From Actinomycetota bacterium (lineage in GTDB: Bacteria; Actinomycetota; Acidimicrobiia; Acidimicrobiales; Ilumatobacteraceae): a stretch of DNA of 61,693 bases. The position numbers and the translations under genes are program-made. Location: positions 1 to 61,693 of the forward strand of contig WLIV01000020.1 in the NCBI GenBank assembly GCA_009702045.1, written 5' to 3'. The notes under the pieces are model-generated. The model made no database searches. It saw only the letters and a program-made list of their open reading frames with translations, and had not been told where the DNA came from. This document shows, piece by piece, positions 1-10,388 of this stretch. The number at the start of each line of letters is the position of its first letter. The first letter of the stretch is position 1.

Positions 1-1
1 C

Positions 2-169
2 AAGAATGCTGCGCCGGTCAAGAAGGCTGCGCCGGTCAAGAAGGCTGCGCCGGTCAAGAAGGCTGCGCCGGTCAAGAAGGCTGCGCCGGTCAAGAAGGCT
101 GCGCCGGTCAAGAAGGCTGCGCCAGCGAAGAAGGCTGCTCCGGTCAAGAAGGCTGCGCCCTCGGCGTGA
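2..169 (+). CDS. C-terminal tail of a lysine/alanine/proline-rich protein (5' truncated by window)
   Basis: Only the last 55 codons lie in the window, so the start and main domain are unseen. The tail is a tandem hexapeptide: one KNAAPV, five KKAAPV, one KKAAPA, one more KKAAPV, then a closing KKAAPSA before TGA at 167-169. Such basic Lys-Ala-Pro tails occur on histone H1-like proteins and on mycobacterial HupB, where they bind DNA or RNA. That role is inferred from composition only. The stop codon overlaps the GTG start of tlyA (GTGA), so the two genes are probably co-translated. Confidence 0.6.
   Translation, partial: KNAAPVKKAAPVKKAAPVKKAAPVKKAAPVKKAAPVKKAAPAKKAAPVKKAAPSA
20..166 (+). repeat. 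18-bp tandem coding repeat (Lys-Lys-Ala-Ala-Pro-Val units)
   Basis: An 18-base unit reading aagaaggctgcgccggtc repeats with near-identity and stays in frame. The last units vary slightly (gcgccagcg, gctgct, ccctcg). Nucleotide identity across units is higher than the protein needs, which suggests recent slippage expansion. Copy number may differ between strains. Confidence 0.85.
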
Positions 170-930
170 GCACGCCGCGTCGCCAGCGGCTGGACGCGGA
201 GATGGTTCGGCGAAAGCTGGTCGCAAGTCGCACCGACGCGGCGCGAGCCATCGACGACGCCCGGGTTCTCGTCAACGGTGCCATCGCCGACAAGGCCTCG
301 CGGCTCGTGCACGCTGGCGACGCTGTCGTCGTCACTGGCGGGCGCGCACGTTTCGTCAGCCGCGGTGGGGACAAACTCGACAGCGCGCTGGAGGCGTTTA
401 ACCTCGATGTCAGTGGTATGCGTGTGCTCGACGCTGGCGCCAGCACCGGCGGTTTCACGGACTGCCTGCTGCAGCGGGGGGCTGCGCAGGTCGTCGCGCT
501 CGATGTCGGGCACGGACAGCTACATCCGCGAATCCGCGGAGATCGACGCGTCCAGGTGCTGGAGCGTTTTCACATTCGCAACGCGATACCCGAGGCGATC
601 GGTGGTGTCGTCGAGTTGGTCACGGCCGATCTGTCGTTCATCTCCATCACTCGCGTCTTGCCGGCGCTGGTGGGTGCATGTCGACCCGAAGGCCATTTGG
701 TGCTGCTCGTGAAACCGCAGTTCGAGGCGGGCAAAGTGGAAGTGTCGCGAGGTCACGGTGTGATCACCGACCCGGAGATCCACGAACGCGTGCGCACGGA
801 AGTGCATGCGGCGCTCGAAGCGCACGGGTGCACAGTGCTCGGCTGGATCGATTCGCCGATCACCGGTGGCGATGGCAACCGCGAATTCCTTGTACATGCA
901 CTCACGCCGCGGCAAGGATCTGCGACGTGA
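166..930 (+). CDS. tlyA: TlyA-type 2'-O-ribose rRNA methyltransferase
   Basis: 254 aa. An S4 RNA-binding domain (about residues 8-66) precedes an FtsJ/RrmJ-like Rossmann methyltransferase. Visible motifs are the SRGGDKLDSAL linker, the SAM-binding VLDAGASTGGFTDCLL (about 87-102), ADLSFIS, and VKPQFEAG (about 183-190), which carries one of the catalytic lysines. Mycobacterial TlyA methylates 16S and 23S rRNA, and its loss gives capreomycin resistance. The GTG start overlaps the stop of the upstream gene and fits the S4 domain. It is followed by nadK and recN, the same order as Rv1694-Rv1696 of M. tuberculosis. Confidence 0.93.
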   Translation: MSTPRRQRLDAEMVRRKLVASRTDAARAIDDARVLVNGAIADKASRLVHAGDAVVVTGGRARFVSRGGDKLDSALEAFNLDVSGMRVLDAGASTGGFTDCLLQRGAAQVVALDVGHGQLHPRIRGDRRVQVLERFHIRNAIPEAIGGVVELVTADLSFISITRVLPALVGACRPEGHLVLLVKPQFEAGKVEVSRGHGVITDPEIHERVRTEVHAALEAHGCTVLGWIDSPITGGDGNREFLVHALTPRQGSAT

Positions 931-1790
931 GTTCTGTATTGCTGGTCGCCCATCACGAACGCGCCGAGGCGGGAGTGCTCGCGCGCACTGCCGCCGAGTG
1001 GTTGCGTGGCAACGGGCACCACGTGTGGGTGCTCGACGCAGACGCACAAGCTCTCGGCCTGGACGACCTGTCCGCCGTTCGCGATCCGGCAGAGGCCGAC
1101 CTCGTGGTCACCCTCGGCGGCGACGGAACGATGCTGCGAGCAGTGCAACTTCTGAACGGCGTGGCGGTACCAGTGATCGGCGTGAACGTCGGCATGCTGG
1201 GGTATCTGACCGAGGTTGAGCCGGAAGCACTTGGGCACTCGCTTGAGCGTTGGTTCGCTGGGCCAGCGGCGGGGCATTGGCAGATCGATGAGCGAATGCT
1301 GCTCGACCTGATGCTCTGTCGCTCCGACGGCACACCTGCCGGACGATGGACCGCGCTGAACGAAGGTGTTATCGAGAAGCTCGAGTCCGGCCACACCGTA
1401 CGTCTGCAGGTGTCGATCGACGATGCGCCGTTCACGTCGTACGCCGCGGACGGGCTGATCCTGTCTACTCCGACGGGCTCGACGGCGTACTCGTTGTCGG
1501 CGCGTGGTCCGGTGTTGTCGCCGCGGATGCGCGCAGTGCTGCTCACCCCCGTGTCGCCGCACCAGTTGTTCGACCGCTCGTTGGTGCTCGACCCCACCGA
1601 AGCGATCGAGGTGGAGTTGCTAGGTCACCGCGCCGCCACGCTGTCGGTGGACGGTCAGCCGGCGGCGACGCTGGCGGAAGGTGACAAGGTGTCAGTCGTG
1701 CCGTCTCAGCAGGTGGCGCGGTTCGTTCGCTTCGGCGAGCGTCGCTTCCACCAGATTCTGAAGGCCAAGTTCGGGTTGACGGATCGCTGA
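927..1790 (+). CDS. nadK: NAD kinase
   Basis: 287 aa from the GTG at 927, which overlaps the tlyA stop as GTGA. A longer in-frame reading upstream would run through tlyA and is rejected. The enzyme phosphorylates NAD to NADP in the cytosol. The GGDGT motif is at residues 64-68, followed by VIGVNVGMLGYLTE and, in the all-beta C-terminal domain, the conserved TPTGSTAYSLSARGP segment. Length is normal for the family. It forms part of the tlyA-nadK-recN coupled operon. Confidence 0.95.
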   Translation: MSSVLLVAHHERAEAGVLARTAAEWLRGNGHHVWVLDADAQALGLDDLSAVRDPAEADLVVTLGGDGTMLRAVQLLNGVAVPVIGVNVGMLGYLTEVEPEALGHSLERWFAGPAAGHWQIDERMLLDLMLCRSDGTPAGRWTALNEGVIEKLESGHTVRLQVSIDDAPFTSYAADGLILSTPTGSTAYSLSARGPVLSPRMRAVLLTPVSPHQLFDRSLVLDPTEAIEVELLGHRAATLSVDGQPAATLAEGDKVSVVPSQQVARFVRFGERRFHQILKAKFGLTDR

Positions 1791-3380
1791 ATGTTGCTGG
1801 AGTTGCACATCGAATCGCTCGGGGTGATCGAGCATCTCGACCTCGTGCTCGGGGCCGGCCTTACCGCGCTGACGGGTGAGACCGGCGCAGGCAAGACCAT
1901 GTTGGTCGAGGCGATCAGCTTGCTGGTGGGTGGCCGCGCCGACGCAACCATGGTGCGCCCCGGCGCTGCTGAGGCACGAGTGGAAGGCCGTTTCGTGGTC
2001 GCTGACGAGGAGTACATCGTCGCCCGGGTGATACCGGCGGACGGTCGTTCGCGCGCCTATGTGAACGGCCGGCTGGCGACGGTGGGCAACCTTGTCGATC
2101 TCGGACAACGCTGTGTCGATATCCATGGTCAGCACTCTCATCAGAGCCTGCTGTCGGCGCCTGATCAACGAGAAGCGCTCGACCGCTTCTGCCGTACGGA
2201 TCTGCAGCCGTTGCGCGCGGCGCGGGCTCACCTCACCGAGCTCGCTGCCGCGCTCGCGGCGTTGGGTGGTGACAGCCGGTCGCGCGTGCGTGAAGTCGAC
2301 CTGTTGCGCTTCCAGGTGCAGGAACTGCAGTCTGCGGCGATCACCGGTGCCGAGGAGGACCGGCAGCTCGACGCTGAACTCGATGTGCTCGCTGGGGCGT
2401 TGGAACATCGCGAGGCGGGGATGATCGCGGTCGCTGCGCTCGCTGATGACGACGGCGGGTTGGACGCGGTGGGCATCGCACTACGTGCGCTTGCTGGACG
2501 AGCGCCGTTCGCCGATCTCGAGGGCCGTCTGCACGCGCTGTCTGCTGAGATGTCCGACGTCGTCGCTGAACTGCGAACGCGTGCGGATGGCATCGAAGAG
2601 GATCCGGAGCGGTTGGCCGCGGTCCGTGATCGGTTGCAACTGCTACGCGACCTGCGACGCAAATACGGAGAGACACTGCTGGACGTTCTGGCGTTCCAGG
2701 ATGAAGTGGAGACGAGACTCGCCGAGCTCGAGGGCTACGAACTGCGGGTGGAGCAACTCGAGCACGAGCGTGCGCTGGCCGAGACGGAGGAACGACGCGC
2801 TGCTGCTGCGGTCGCTGCCACTCGGCGCGGTGGTGCGGGTGCCCTAGCCGCTGCGGTGCAGGAACATCTGCGCGCTCTGGCCATGCCGCACGCGTCGGTG
2901 GCGGTGACGGTTGGCGACCATGATCCCGGCGACGAGGTGGCATTCCTACTTGCGGCCAACCCAGGGTCACCGCTGTTGCCGCTGGCGCGGGTTGCCAGCG
3001 GCGGCGAATTGGCTCGATCGATGCTCGCGCTCCGACTGGTGCTCACCGAGGCCCCCGACACGCTGGTGTTCGACGAAGTGGACGCGGGCATCGGTGGATC
3101 GGCGGCGGTCGCGGTCGGGAGCAAGCTGGCCCAACTCGGAACGCGGCATCAGGTCCTCGTGGTCACCCACCTTGCGCAGGTGGCGGCGTTCGCCGACTGC
3201 CACATCGTGGTCAGCAAGCAGGTGAGGGGTGAACTCACCGTGGCGGCGGCATCCGCCGTGTCCGGCGACGATCGGGTCGAGGAGGTGGCGCGGATGCTCT
3301 CCGGCGACCAACTGGGCGAATCGGCACGCCGGCATGCGGCTGATCTGCTGGAGCGTCGTCCGGAACGATCACGGCCGTGA
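1791..3380 (+). CDS. recN: DNA repair ATPase RecN
   Basis: 529 aa SMC-like ATPase for double-strand break repair. Walker A is GETGAGKT (residues 29-36). A central coiled-coil region is rich in Leu, Glu and Arg (about 150-360). The ABC signature ASGGELAR lies near residue 400, Walker B is TLVFDEVDAGIGG, and the family HQVLVVTHLAQVAAFAD segment follows. The ATG follows the nadK stop with no gap. The protein is slightly shorter than typical RecN (about 550-590 aa), mainly in the coiled coil, but all ATPase motifs are intact. Confidence 0.95.
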   Translation: MLLELHIESLGVIEHLDLVLGAGLTALTGETGAGKTMLVEAISLLVGGRADATMVRPGAAEARVEGRFVVADEEYIVARVIPADGRSRAYVNGRLATVGNLVDLGQRCVDIHGQHSHQSLLSAPDQREALDRFCRTDLQPLRAARAHLTELAAALAALGGDSRSRVREVDLLRFQVQELQSAAITGAEEDRQLDAELDVLAGALEHREAGMIAVAALADDDGGLDAVGIALRALAGRAPFADLEGRLHALSAEMSDVVAELRTRADGIEEDPERLAAVRDRLQLLRDLRRKYGETLLDVLAFQDEVETRLAELEGYELRVEQLEHERALAETEERRAAAAVAATRRGGAGALAAAVQEHLRALAMPHASVAVTVGDHDPGDEVAFLLAANPGSPLLPLARVASGGELARSMLALRLVLTEAPDTLVFDEVDAGIGGSAAVAVGSKLAQLGTRHQVLVVTHLAQVAAFADCHIVVSKQVRGELTVAAASAVSGDDRVEEVARMLSGDQLGESARRHAADLLERRPERSRP

Positions 3381-4999
3381 TCAGGATCGCCGTCGACGCA
3401 GGAGTCACCGCTCAGGGGCCGGACGTCACAACCGGGATGCGCCGTGACACTGCGCTCGTGTCGCTGTGCACGTTGTTCTCGCGCATGACCGGCTTCGCCC
3501 GCGTGGTCACAACCGCAGCAGTGCTGGGGAGCGGTGTGCTCGCCGATGTGTACCAAACAGCGAACATGATCCCGAACCTGCTGTTCGACCTCGTGGCTGG
3601 CGGTGTGTTGCAGGCGGTGTTGCTGCCGTCGTTTATCGCCGCTCGGCGACTCGGTGGGAACGCTGCGTTGAGCGCGGCCACCCGCGCCACCGCTGGGGTG
3701 ATCGTCGGCGGCCTGGGGCTGGTGGCGTTGCTGGGCATGCTGCTGTCCCCGCTGATCGCCCGAATGATGGTGGTCGCCGAACCAAACGCAGCCATCTCCG
3801 ACGAGAAGATCCGGCTGATGGTGCCGATGGTCTTGGTGTTCATTCCGCAACTGGTGTGTTACGGGGTAGCGACGGCGACCAGTGCAGCGCTCAACGCCCG
3901 CGGGCGCTACGTCGCCGCTGCGCTGTCGCCAGCCGTGAACAACGTCATCGTGGTGGTCGCGTGCGTGTTGTTCAGGGCGTCGCGTCACGGTGCGGTTGCC
4001 GACCTGCATCTCAGCACGTTCCAGTTCGTGCTGATCGCCGGCGGCACGACCCTCGGTGTGCTTGCGTTCAGCGTGACTCCCGCGCTCGCGCTGACTCGCG
4101 CTGGCGTGCGGTGGTGGCCGACGTGGAGCCCTGAGCATCCGGCCGTGCGCAGTATGCGCAGTTCGTTCGGTTGGGCGTCGTTGTCGATCGTCGGCACCCT
4201 GGTGCCCACCGCTGCGGCAATCGCTCTCGGCAACGGCGCCGCCGGTGGTGTGGCCGTGTTCGTGTATGCGTTCGCCTTCTTCGTGCTGCCCCACGCACTC
4301 ATCGCCGTCACGGTGGCGACGACGTTGGCGCCGCGAGTGGCCGAGGGCTGGCAGGCCGGGCATACGCGAGAAGTGCGGGTGGCGATCGACTCGGCGATGA
4401 AGGGCTCGGTGCCGCTGCTGGCCCTCGCAGGTGCCGGCTTGATGGCACTGGCATGGCCGCTCACTCGGATGGTGGCGGCGGTTGGTCAGACGGCCAGTCA
4501 AGGGCAGGCTCCCATCGCCCACACTCTGGCTGCGTTCGGCCCAGGTCTGCTGGGTTACGGCGTCGCGTTCGTGATGATCCGGGTGCTGTTCTCGCTGGGC
4601 GATGTACGCCAGGCTTCGTTGCTGATGATCGCCGGTGCTGTCGTCGGAGTGGTCGTGATGGTGGTGGCGTCATTGATGATGCCGGACAGCCAGCGTGCGG
4701 CCGCGCTCGCCATCGGATACGGCGCGTCGCAGACCGTCGCCGCGCTGCTCCTGGGAGCGCGGGTGCATCGGCTGACCCGAGCGATGGGACCCAGCCGCTC
4801 GGCTGGTCTGCTGCTCGAGTCGGGTATTGCTGCGGCCGCTGCATGGTTCGCGATGTGGCAAGTGCAACGGTTGTTCAGCACGGACAGAGTGCAGGCCCCG
4901 GTGGCCTTCGTGGTCGGCGGAATGGCTGGGGTCACCGTGTTCGCCGGGGTGATGGCGATGACGCGCGGACGCGACCTGTGGGGCCGGCGGCGCCCGTAA
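3377..4999 (+). CDS. murJ: MurJ/MviN-family lipid II flippase
   Basis: 540 aa polytopic membrane protein of the MOP flippase superfamily, with about 14 hydrophobic segments. The N-terminal region, with LCTLFSRMTGFARVV, ADVYQTANMIPNLLFDL and GVLQAVLLPSF, is typical of MurJ, which flips lipid II for peptidoglycan synthesis. The GTG at 3377 overlaps the recN stop (GTGA). An in-frame ATG at 3437, just before the conserved part, is an alternative start. In M. tuberculosis this slot after recN holds steA and steB, which are absent here. It could instead flip another polyprenyl-linked glycan. Confidence 0.85.
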   Translation: MIRIAVDAGVTAQGPDVTTGMRRDTALVSLCTLFSRMTGFARVVTTAAVLGSGVLADVYQTANMIPNLLFDLVAGGVLQAVLLPSFIAARRLGGNAALSAATRATAGVIVGGLGLVALLGMLLSPLIARMMVVAEPNAAISDEKIRLMVPMVLVFIPQLVCYGVATATSAALNARGRYVAAALSPAVNNVIVVVACVLFRASRHGAVADLHLSTFQFVLIAGGTTLGVLAFSVTPALALTRAGVRWWPTWSPEHPAVRSMRSSFGWASLSIVGTLVPTAAAIALGNGAAGGVAVFVYAFAFFVLPHALIAVTVATTLAPRVAEGWQAGHTREVRVAIDSAMKGSVPLLALAGAGLMALAWPLTRMVAAVGQTASQGQAPIAHTLAAFGPGLLGYGVAFVMIRVLFSLGDVRQASLLMIAGAVVGVVVMVVASLMMPDSQRAAALAIGYGASQTVAALLLGARVHRLTRAMGPSRSAGLLLESGIAAAAAWFAMWQVQRLFSTDRVQAPVAFVVGGMAGVTVFAGVMAMTRGRDLWGRRRP

Positions 5000-5002
5000 C
5001 GT

Positions 5003-5884
5003 TTACGCCGTGAGCGGCGCACCAACGTCGTCGGTGTCACCGACTGCGGAGCGGGACCGGCCTCGGTCGACGAGCCGCAGCAACAGCAGGGCCGAGACGA
5101 GGATCACCACGCCGCCCGCTGCGTCGAGGAAGTAGTGGTTGGCGGTAACGACGACAGCGAACAAGGTGATCGCCGGATAGATGATCCCGAACCAGCGCAT
5201 CGTTCGGCGGGCGGCAAACTTCCACAGGACGATGCCGCACCACAGTGCCCAACCGAAGTGCAGACTGGGCATTGCTGCGTACTGGTTGGCGACTGCCTTG
5301 GCGACGGCGGATTTGTAGCTCCACAATCCACCGACCTTTTCGAGTGTGTCGACGAAACATGTCGGTCGCACGAGGCCACCCTCGTGACCCATCACTGGGA
5401 TGTCGCCGCCGCACTCGAGGTACAACCGGGGCGGTGCCAACGGGAACGACCAGTAGCCGACAATGGCCAAGGCGGTGGTGAGACCAAGGAGATTACGCAT
5501 TGCCCGGTAGGCGTCGTGCCGCTTGATGTACAGCCAGATCAGCAATCCAACAGTGACGACGAAGTGCAACGTGCCGTAATAGATGTTCATCAGCCGAATG
5601 AACCATTCGCCACCGAGGAAGGCGTGCTGGATGGCTTGCTCACGGAAAATGAACAGGTCCTTCTCCCATCCCACCAGCCATCCTGCGTTGCGGTAGGCGC
5701 GGCTCTTGCTGTTGCCGTGGTCAGCGAGGCCGCGGATCGTCTGGTACAGGTAATAAAAGCCGCCGACGAGCGCGACCTCACGCAGCCAACCGTGCCGTGA
5801 CGGTCGCTCGAGGCGATCTGCCGCGGTTGGCGACGGCTCGTCGGCGGACCGCAGGCCAGCTTCCGTGTCGGCCGTCGAACTCAT
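5003..5884 (-). CDS. PAP2-superfamily membrane phosphatase/transferase (PAP2_3, AUR1-like)
   Basis: 293 aa, about six membrane helices. The PAP2 catalytic signatures are YAAMPSLHFGWA and ANHYFLDAAGG (His plus Asp of the third motif). The arrangement matches the PAP2_3 branch, which includes inositol phosphorylceramide synthase-like proteins. The substrate cannot be told from sequence; lipid phosphates or polyprenyl phosphates are likely. I start at the ATG at 5884 because a TAACAT box lies 7 nt upstream. A GTG two codons earlier (5890) is possible. It ends 3 bp from the convergent murJ. A PAP2 protein dephosphorylates DPPR in mycobacteria, so a link to the DPA genes at 17.5-22 kb is possible but unsupported by position. 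Confidence 0.8.
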   Translation of the reverse strand: MSSTADTEAGLRSADEPSPTAADRLERPSRHGWLREVALVGGFYYLYQTIRGLADHGNSKSRAYRNAGWLVGWEKDLFIFREQAIQHAFLGGEWFIRLMNIYYGTLHFVVTVGLLIWLYIKRHDAYRAMRNLLGLTTALAIVGYWSFPLAPPRLYLECGGDIPVMGHEGGLVRPTCFVDTLEKVGGLWSYKSAVAKAVANQYAAMPSLHFGWALWCGIVLWKFAARRTMRWFGIIYPAITLFAVVVTANHYFLDAAGGVVILVSALLLLRLVDRGRSRSAVGDTDDVGAPLTA

Positions 5885-5891
5885 CCTCACG

Positions 5892-5897
5892 ATGTTA
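5892..5897 (-). promoter_or_regulatory. -10 box TAACAT, leaderless-type, for the PAP2 gene
   Basis: Minus-strand TAACAT ends 7 nt before the ATG at 5884, so the predicted transcript begins at or next to the start codon. No purine-rich ribosome site is present. Confidence 0.45.
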
Positions 5898-5905
5898 GCC
5901 GTCGT

Positions 5906-7354
5906 TCACCCGCCGGTGGCGTGGCCCCCAGCGCACTCGGCACCCTGCAGCCACCACACGACGTAGCCCTCGAACCGGGTGGCGACATAGCTGCGGCTGG
6001 CGAACTCGGACAACTGCGCATTTGACGACATCGGGAACGTGCCGTACCCCAGCCCGGGAACGCCGGAGGTATCGATGAGCGCGGCTGGCGGGTGTGCTCG
6101 CAGGTCGGCCATCATCCGTTCCTGGGCGCCGGGCGTCACCGAATCGGTGGCTGCCTGGCGGCCACCCGATCTGCCGGTGACGAAGTCGCTGTGCACGAGC
6201 GTCCCCGCTGTCGGCCGGTCGACGGCCACCAGCAACTCGGGGAAGGACCCCCAGACGAAGACGCGGTCGGTGGGTGCGGTGCATGAGTCGATGAGTGCGG
6301 CCACCGGAGCGGCATCACGGCGATCGCGAAACCACTGCGGGACGCACAGCGAGACGAATGAGAACGCGGCGGTGGCGGCGAGTGACCATCCCGCGAGCAG
6401 GCGCCATTTGGCGGTCCACGCAGCGATTGTCGGCCCGGCCAGCAGCGCCAATGGAGGCACGATCTGCAGCCAGTAGTGCCCGTAGAAGCGGAAACCGGCG
6501 GCGATCGACCCCAATCCGGTGAGGGTCCAGAGCCACAGGTCGAGCTGTCGGCGCAGTGTGTTCGCGAAACCGGCGAGCACGCCGCCGACTAGCGCCAGGT
6601 GGCGAAGCACGAACAACAACAACGACATCGTTCCGCGTCCGAATGCGGTGCCGATGCCGATTGCGGCGAACACGAACCCAGGGCTGCTCTTGAAGTTCCA
6701 GAACCAGTAGTCGCTCCACGGAGCCATCAGCGCCGCGGTGGATACGGCGGCACCGGCGCCGATGACGTAGAGCGCGACGCCGCGGTACCGCGCCGACATC
6801 CAGCACGACACGGCGCCGGCCGGAATTGCAAAGATCCAACTCTGGCGCGAGAGGATGGCAACGCCGAGGAGCACACCTCCGAGCAGCGGCCAGTTGCGGC
6901 CTCGGCGGCAGGCGATGATGGCGACGGTGGCCAGCGGTAACGCGAAGTGGGCGTAGTTGGCAGCGCCGGAGTCGGCCGGGGCGAGGGCCAACGAACCGCC
7001 CACGTACAGCGCTGCAGTCCAGAGTGCGACCCGCCGACCGTGGGTCCGGGCGACCTCCGCCGTCAGCGCGACAACCGCCAGCGCAAGCAGCAATGCAGCG
7101 ATCAGACGGGGTCCTCGCGGGTCGTTCGAGTTGGTGAGGTCGAACCACGCGGCATAGATGAACGGCGGGATCGGCGGTTTGCGGTCGGCCATGTCCACGT
7201 AGAGCCGACCTCCGGCCACGATGGTGCGTGCTTGTACAGCAATCGCCGCCTCGTCGGGGTCGTACCAGCGGCTGCTCAGCAGCGCCGGCAGTCGGAGCAA
7301 CACACAGGAGACACCCAGTGCCCACAGGTCGCGACGGCGGCACGGAGTGGGCAT
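5906..7354 (-). CDS. GT39-like polyprenyl-phosphate-sugar glycosyltransferase (GT-C)
   Basis: 482 aa integral membrane protein with about ten hydrophobic segments. The first extracytoplasmic loop has the acidic DPDEAAI motif, followed by MADRKPPIPP, as in ArnT/PMT-like GT39 enzymes that use polyprenyl-phosphate sugars outside the membrane. The C-terminal soluble part contains FVWGSFPELLVAVDR. The ATG at 7354 was chosen over an upstream in-frame GTG/ATG because a TAGGTT box sits 7 nt before it and the longer form would overlap the divergent HAD gene. Donor and acceptor are unknown. Confidence 0.75.
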   Translation of the reverse strand: MPTPCRRRDLWALGVSCVLLRLPALLSSRWYDPDEAAIAVQARTIVAGGRLYVDMADRKPPIPPFIYAAWFDLTNSNDPRGPRLIAALLLALAVVALTAEVARTHGRRVALWTAALYVGGSLALAPADSGAANYAHFALPLATVAIIACRRGRNWPLLGGVLLGVAILSRQSWIFAIPAGAVSCWMSARYRGVALYVIGAGAAVSTAALMAPWSDYWFWNFKSSPGFVFAAIGIGTAFGRGTMSLLLFVLRHLALVGGVLAGFANTLRRQLDLWLWTLTGLGSIAAGFRFYGHYWLQIVPPLALLAGPTIAAWTAKWRLLAGWSLAATAAFSFVSLCVPQWFRDRRDAAPVAALIDSCTAPTDRVFVWGSFPELLVAVDRPTAGTLVHSDFVTGRSGGRQAATDSVTPGAQERMMADLRAHPPAALIDTSGVPGLGYGTFPMSSNAQLSEFASRSYVATRFEGYVVWWLQGAECAGGHATGG

Positions 7355-7361
7355 GGCTGCC

Positions 7362-7367
7362 AACCTA
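7362..7367 (-). promoter_or_regulatory. -10 box TAGGTT, leaderless-type, for the GT39 gene at 7354
   Basis: AACCTA on the plus strand reads TAGGTT on the minus strand and lies 7 nt upstream of the ATG at 7354. It supports that start. Confidence 0.5.
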
Positions 7368-7409
7368 GCAATGCCAGCGCGCCAGGGGCCGGGCGAGCAG
7401 ACTGTACGG

Positions 7410-8072
7410 GTGGTGATCCGTGCCGTGCTGTTCGACTTCGGCAACACCTTGTTCGCCCATGCTCCGTTGCATGAGGTGATCGAGATCGAGGCGACCGCGC
7501 TCGGGTACCCGGTCGCTCAGGACTGGGCGCGTGCGCTTGCCGAGCGCGTGCAGCACGACGCCCACACGCCGCAGGAGTTGGCGCTCCAGCGCGACCTCGA
7601 TGCGCGGGTGTGGGCGGAGCGCTGGCCGGTGCTGTACGCGGCGGGTGACGATGTGGTTCCCGGCCTCGGTGCTGCCGTGTACCGCTCGATGCACGCCGCC
7701 GCCGAGTGGGTGCCCTACGTCGACACGGTTGCCACCTTGGCGACGCTCTCCGCCCTCGGAATTCCGGTGGGAATCGTGTCGAACACCGGCTGGGATGTAC
7801 GCACCGTGTTCGTCCAGTACGACGTCGCTCGCCACGTCGACGTGTTCGTGCTGTCGTGTGAGGTGGGCCTGGTGAAGCCGGCGGCCGAGATCTTCCGGAG
7901 CGCGTGCGCGGCACTCGGCGCCGACCCGGCAATGACGTTGATGGTGGGCGACGACCCGGTGGCCGATGCTGGTGCGGTGCGCGCCGGGCTGGTCACCCTG
8001 TTGGTACCCCCGATGCTGCCCGGGGCACGTAACGGGGTCGATGCCGCGCAAAGAATCGCGAACGTTGGCTGA
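7410..8072 (+). CDS. HAD-superfamily (subfamily IA) hydrolase
   Basis: 220 aa. Motif I is FDFGNTLF, with Asn-Thr in place of the common Asp-Gly-Thr ending, so the second catalytic Asp is replaced by Gly-Asn. This variant is common in HAD-IA proteins of uncertain activity. Motif II is GIVSNTGWD, motif III the Lys of GLVKPAAEIF, and motif IV is MVGDDPVADAGA. The cap is inserted between motifs I and II. GTG codons at 7410 and 7413 are both possible starts. Longer in-frame readings would run into the divergent glycosyltransferase gene. The substrate is unknown. Confidence 0.75.
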   Translation: MVIRAVLFDFGNTLFAHAPLHEVIEIEATALGYPVAQDWARALAERVQHDAHTPQELALQRDLDARVWAERWPVLYAAGDDVVPGLGAAVYRSMHAAAEWVPYVDTVATLATLSALGIPVGIVSNTGWDVRTVFVQYDVARHVDVFVLSCEVGLVKPAAEIFRSACAALGADPAMTLMVGDDPVADAGAVRAGLVTLLVPPMLPGARNGVDAAQRIANVG

Positions 8073-8100
8073 GCATCCGCGCGCGCGGCTGTGAAGTGGG

Positions 8101-9802
<1,702 letters not shown>

Positions 9803-9809
9803 TCTCACA

Positions 9810-10388
9810 GTGAGTGAGCCTCCCGTCGGCGGCTTCCGGCACTTGGGCGATCGACAGATCTACCAAGGTCACCTGTGGCGGGTCGTTGTCGGCGAGTTCG
9901 CCGCGCCCGATGGTGAGACGTTCGAACGTGACATCGTGCGTTCGCCCGGCGCGGTGGGTGTGGTGCCGCTCTATCACGACGAGCATGGCCAGCCCAGAGT
10001 GCTGATGGTGCGTCAGTACCGATCTCCGCTCGACACGTGGGTGCTCGAGATACCGGCCGGGATGCGCGATGTTCCTGGCGAACCCACCGCGGTCACTGCC
10101 GAGCGGGAGTTGGTGGAAGAGGTCGGCATGAAGGCTGGCCGGTTGGAGCACCTCACCGACATGTACCCCGCATCGGGAATGACCGACTCGGTGCTCACCA
10201 TCTACCTCGCCACCGAACTGACCGATGTGGGGCGCGAGGTGCACGGCCCGGAAGAGACGCACATGGAAGTGCTCGATCTGTCGCTTGGCGAGGCGGTCGA
10301 GATGGTGCTGCGAGGCGACATTCACGATTCGAAGACGATCATCGGCCTGCTGATGGTGGAGCGGCGGCTGGGCCTGGAACGGTCGTGA
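9810..10388 (+). CDS. NUDIX ADP-ribose pyrophosphatase
   Basis: 192 aa from the GTG at 9810, 7 bp after pyrG. Longer in-frame readings overlap pyrG and lack homology. The NUDIX box runs from GMRDVPGE to RELVEEVGM. It has one extra residue between the first Gly and Glu compared with MutT, a spacing I recall from Rv1700-type ADP-ribose pyrophosphatases. The segment around PLDTWVLEIPAG and DMYPASGMTDS is also typical of these. It likely hydrolyses ADP-ribose to AMP and ribose-5-phosphate. It is coupled to xerD by a GTGA overlap. Confidence 0.88.
   Translation: MSEPPVGGFRHLGDRQIYQGHLWRVVVGEFAAPDGETFERDIVRSPGAVGVVPLYHDEHGQPRVLMVRQYRSPLDTWVLEIPAGMRDVPGEPTAVTAERELVEEVGMKAGRLEHLTDMYPASGMTDSVLTIYLATELTDVGREVHGPEETHMEVLDLSLGEAVEMVLRGDIHDSKTIIGLLMVERRLGLERS

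Larger units (their letters stand above)
7..7410 (+). other. placeholder removed
   Basis: This entry carries no annotation; see the HAD hydrolase entry for 7410-8072. Confidence 0.

Noticed and set aside
20-166. CRISPR array
   Set aside because: The 18-bp units are contiguous, in frame and without spacers.
7410-7412. A feature entry at 7410 labelled as a placeholder has zero confidence
   Set aside because: It is not a feature. The real gene there is the HAD hydrolase at 7410-8072.
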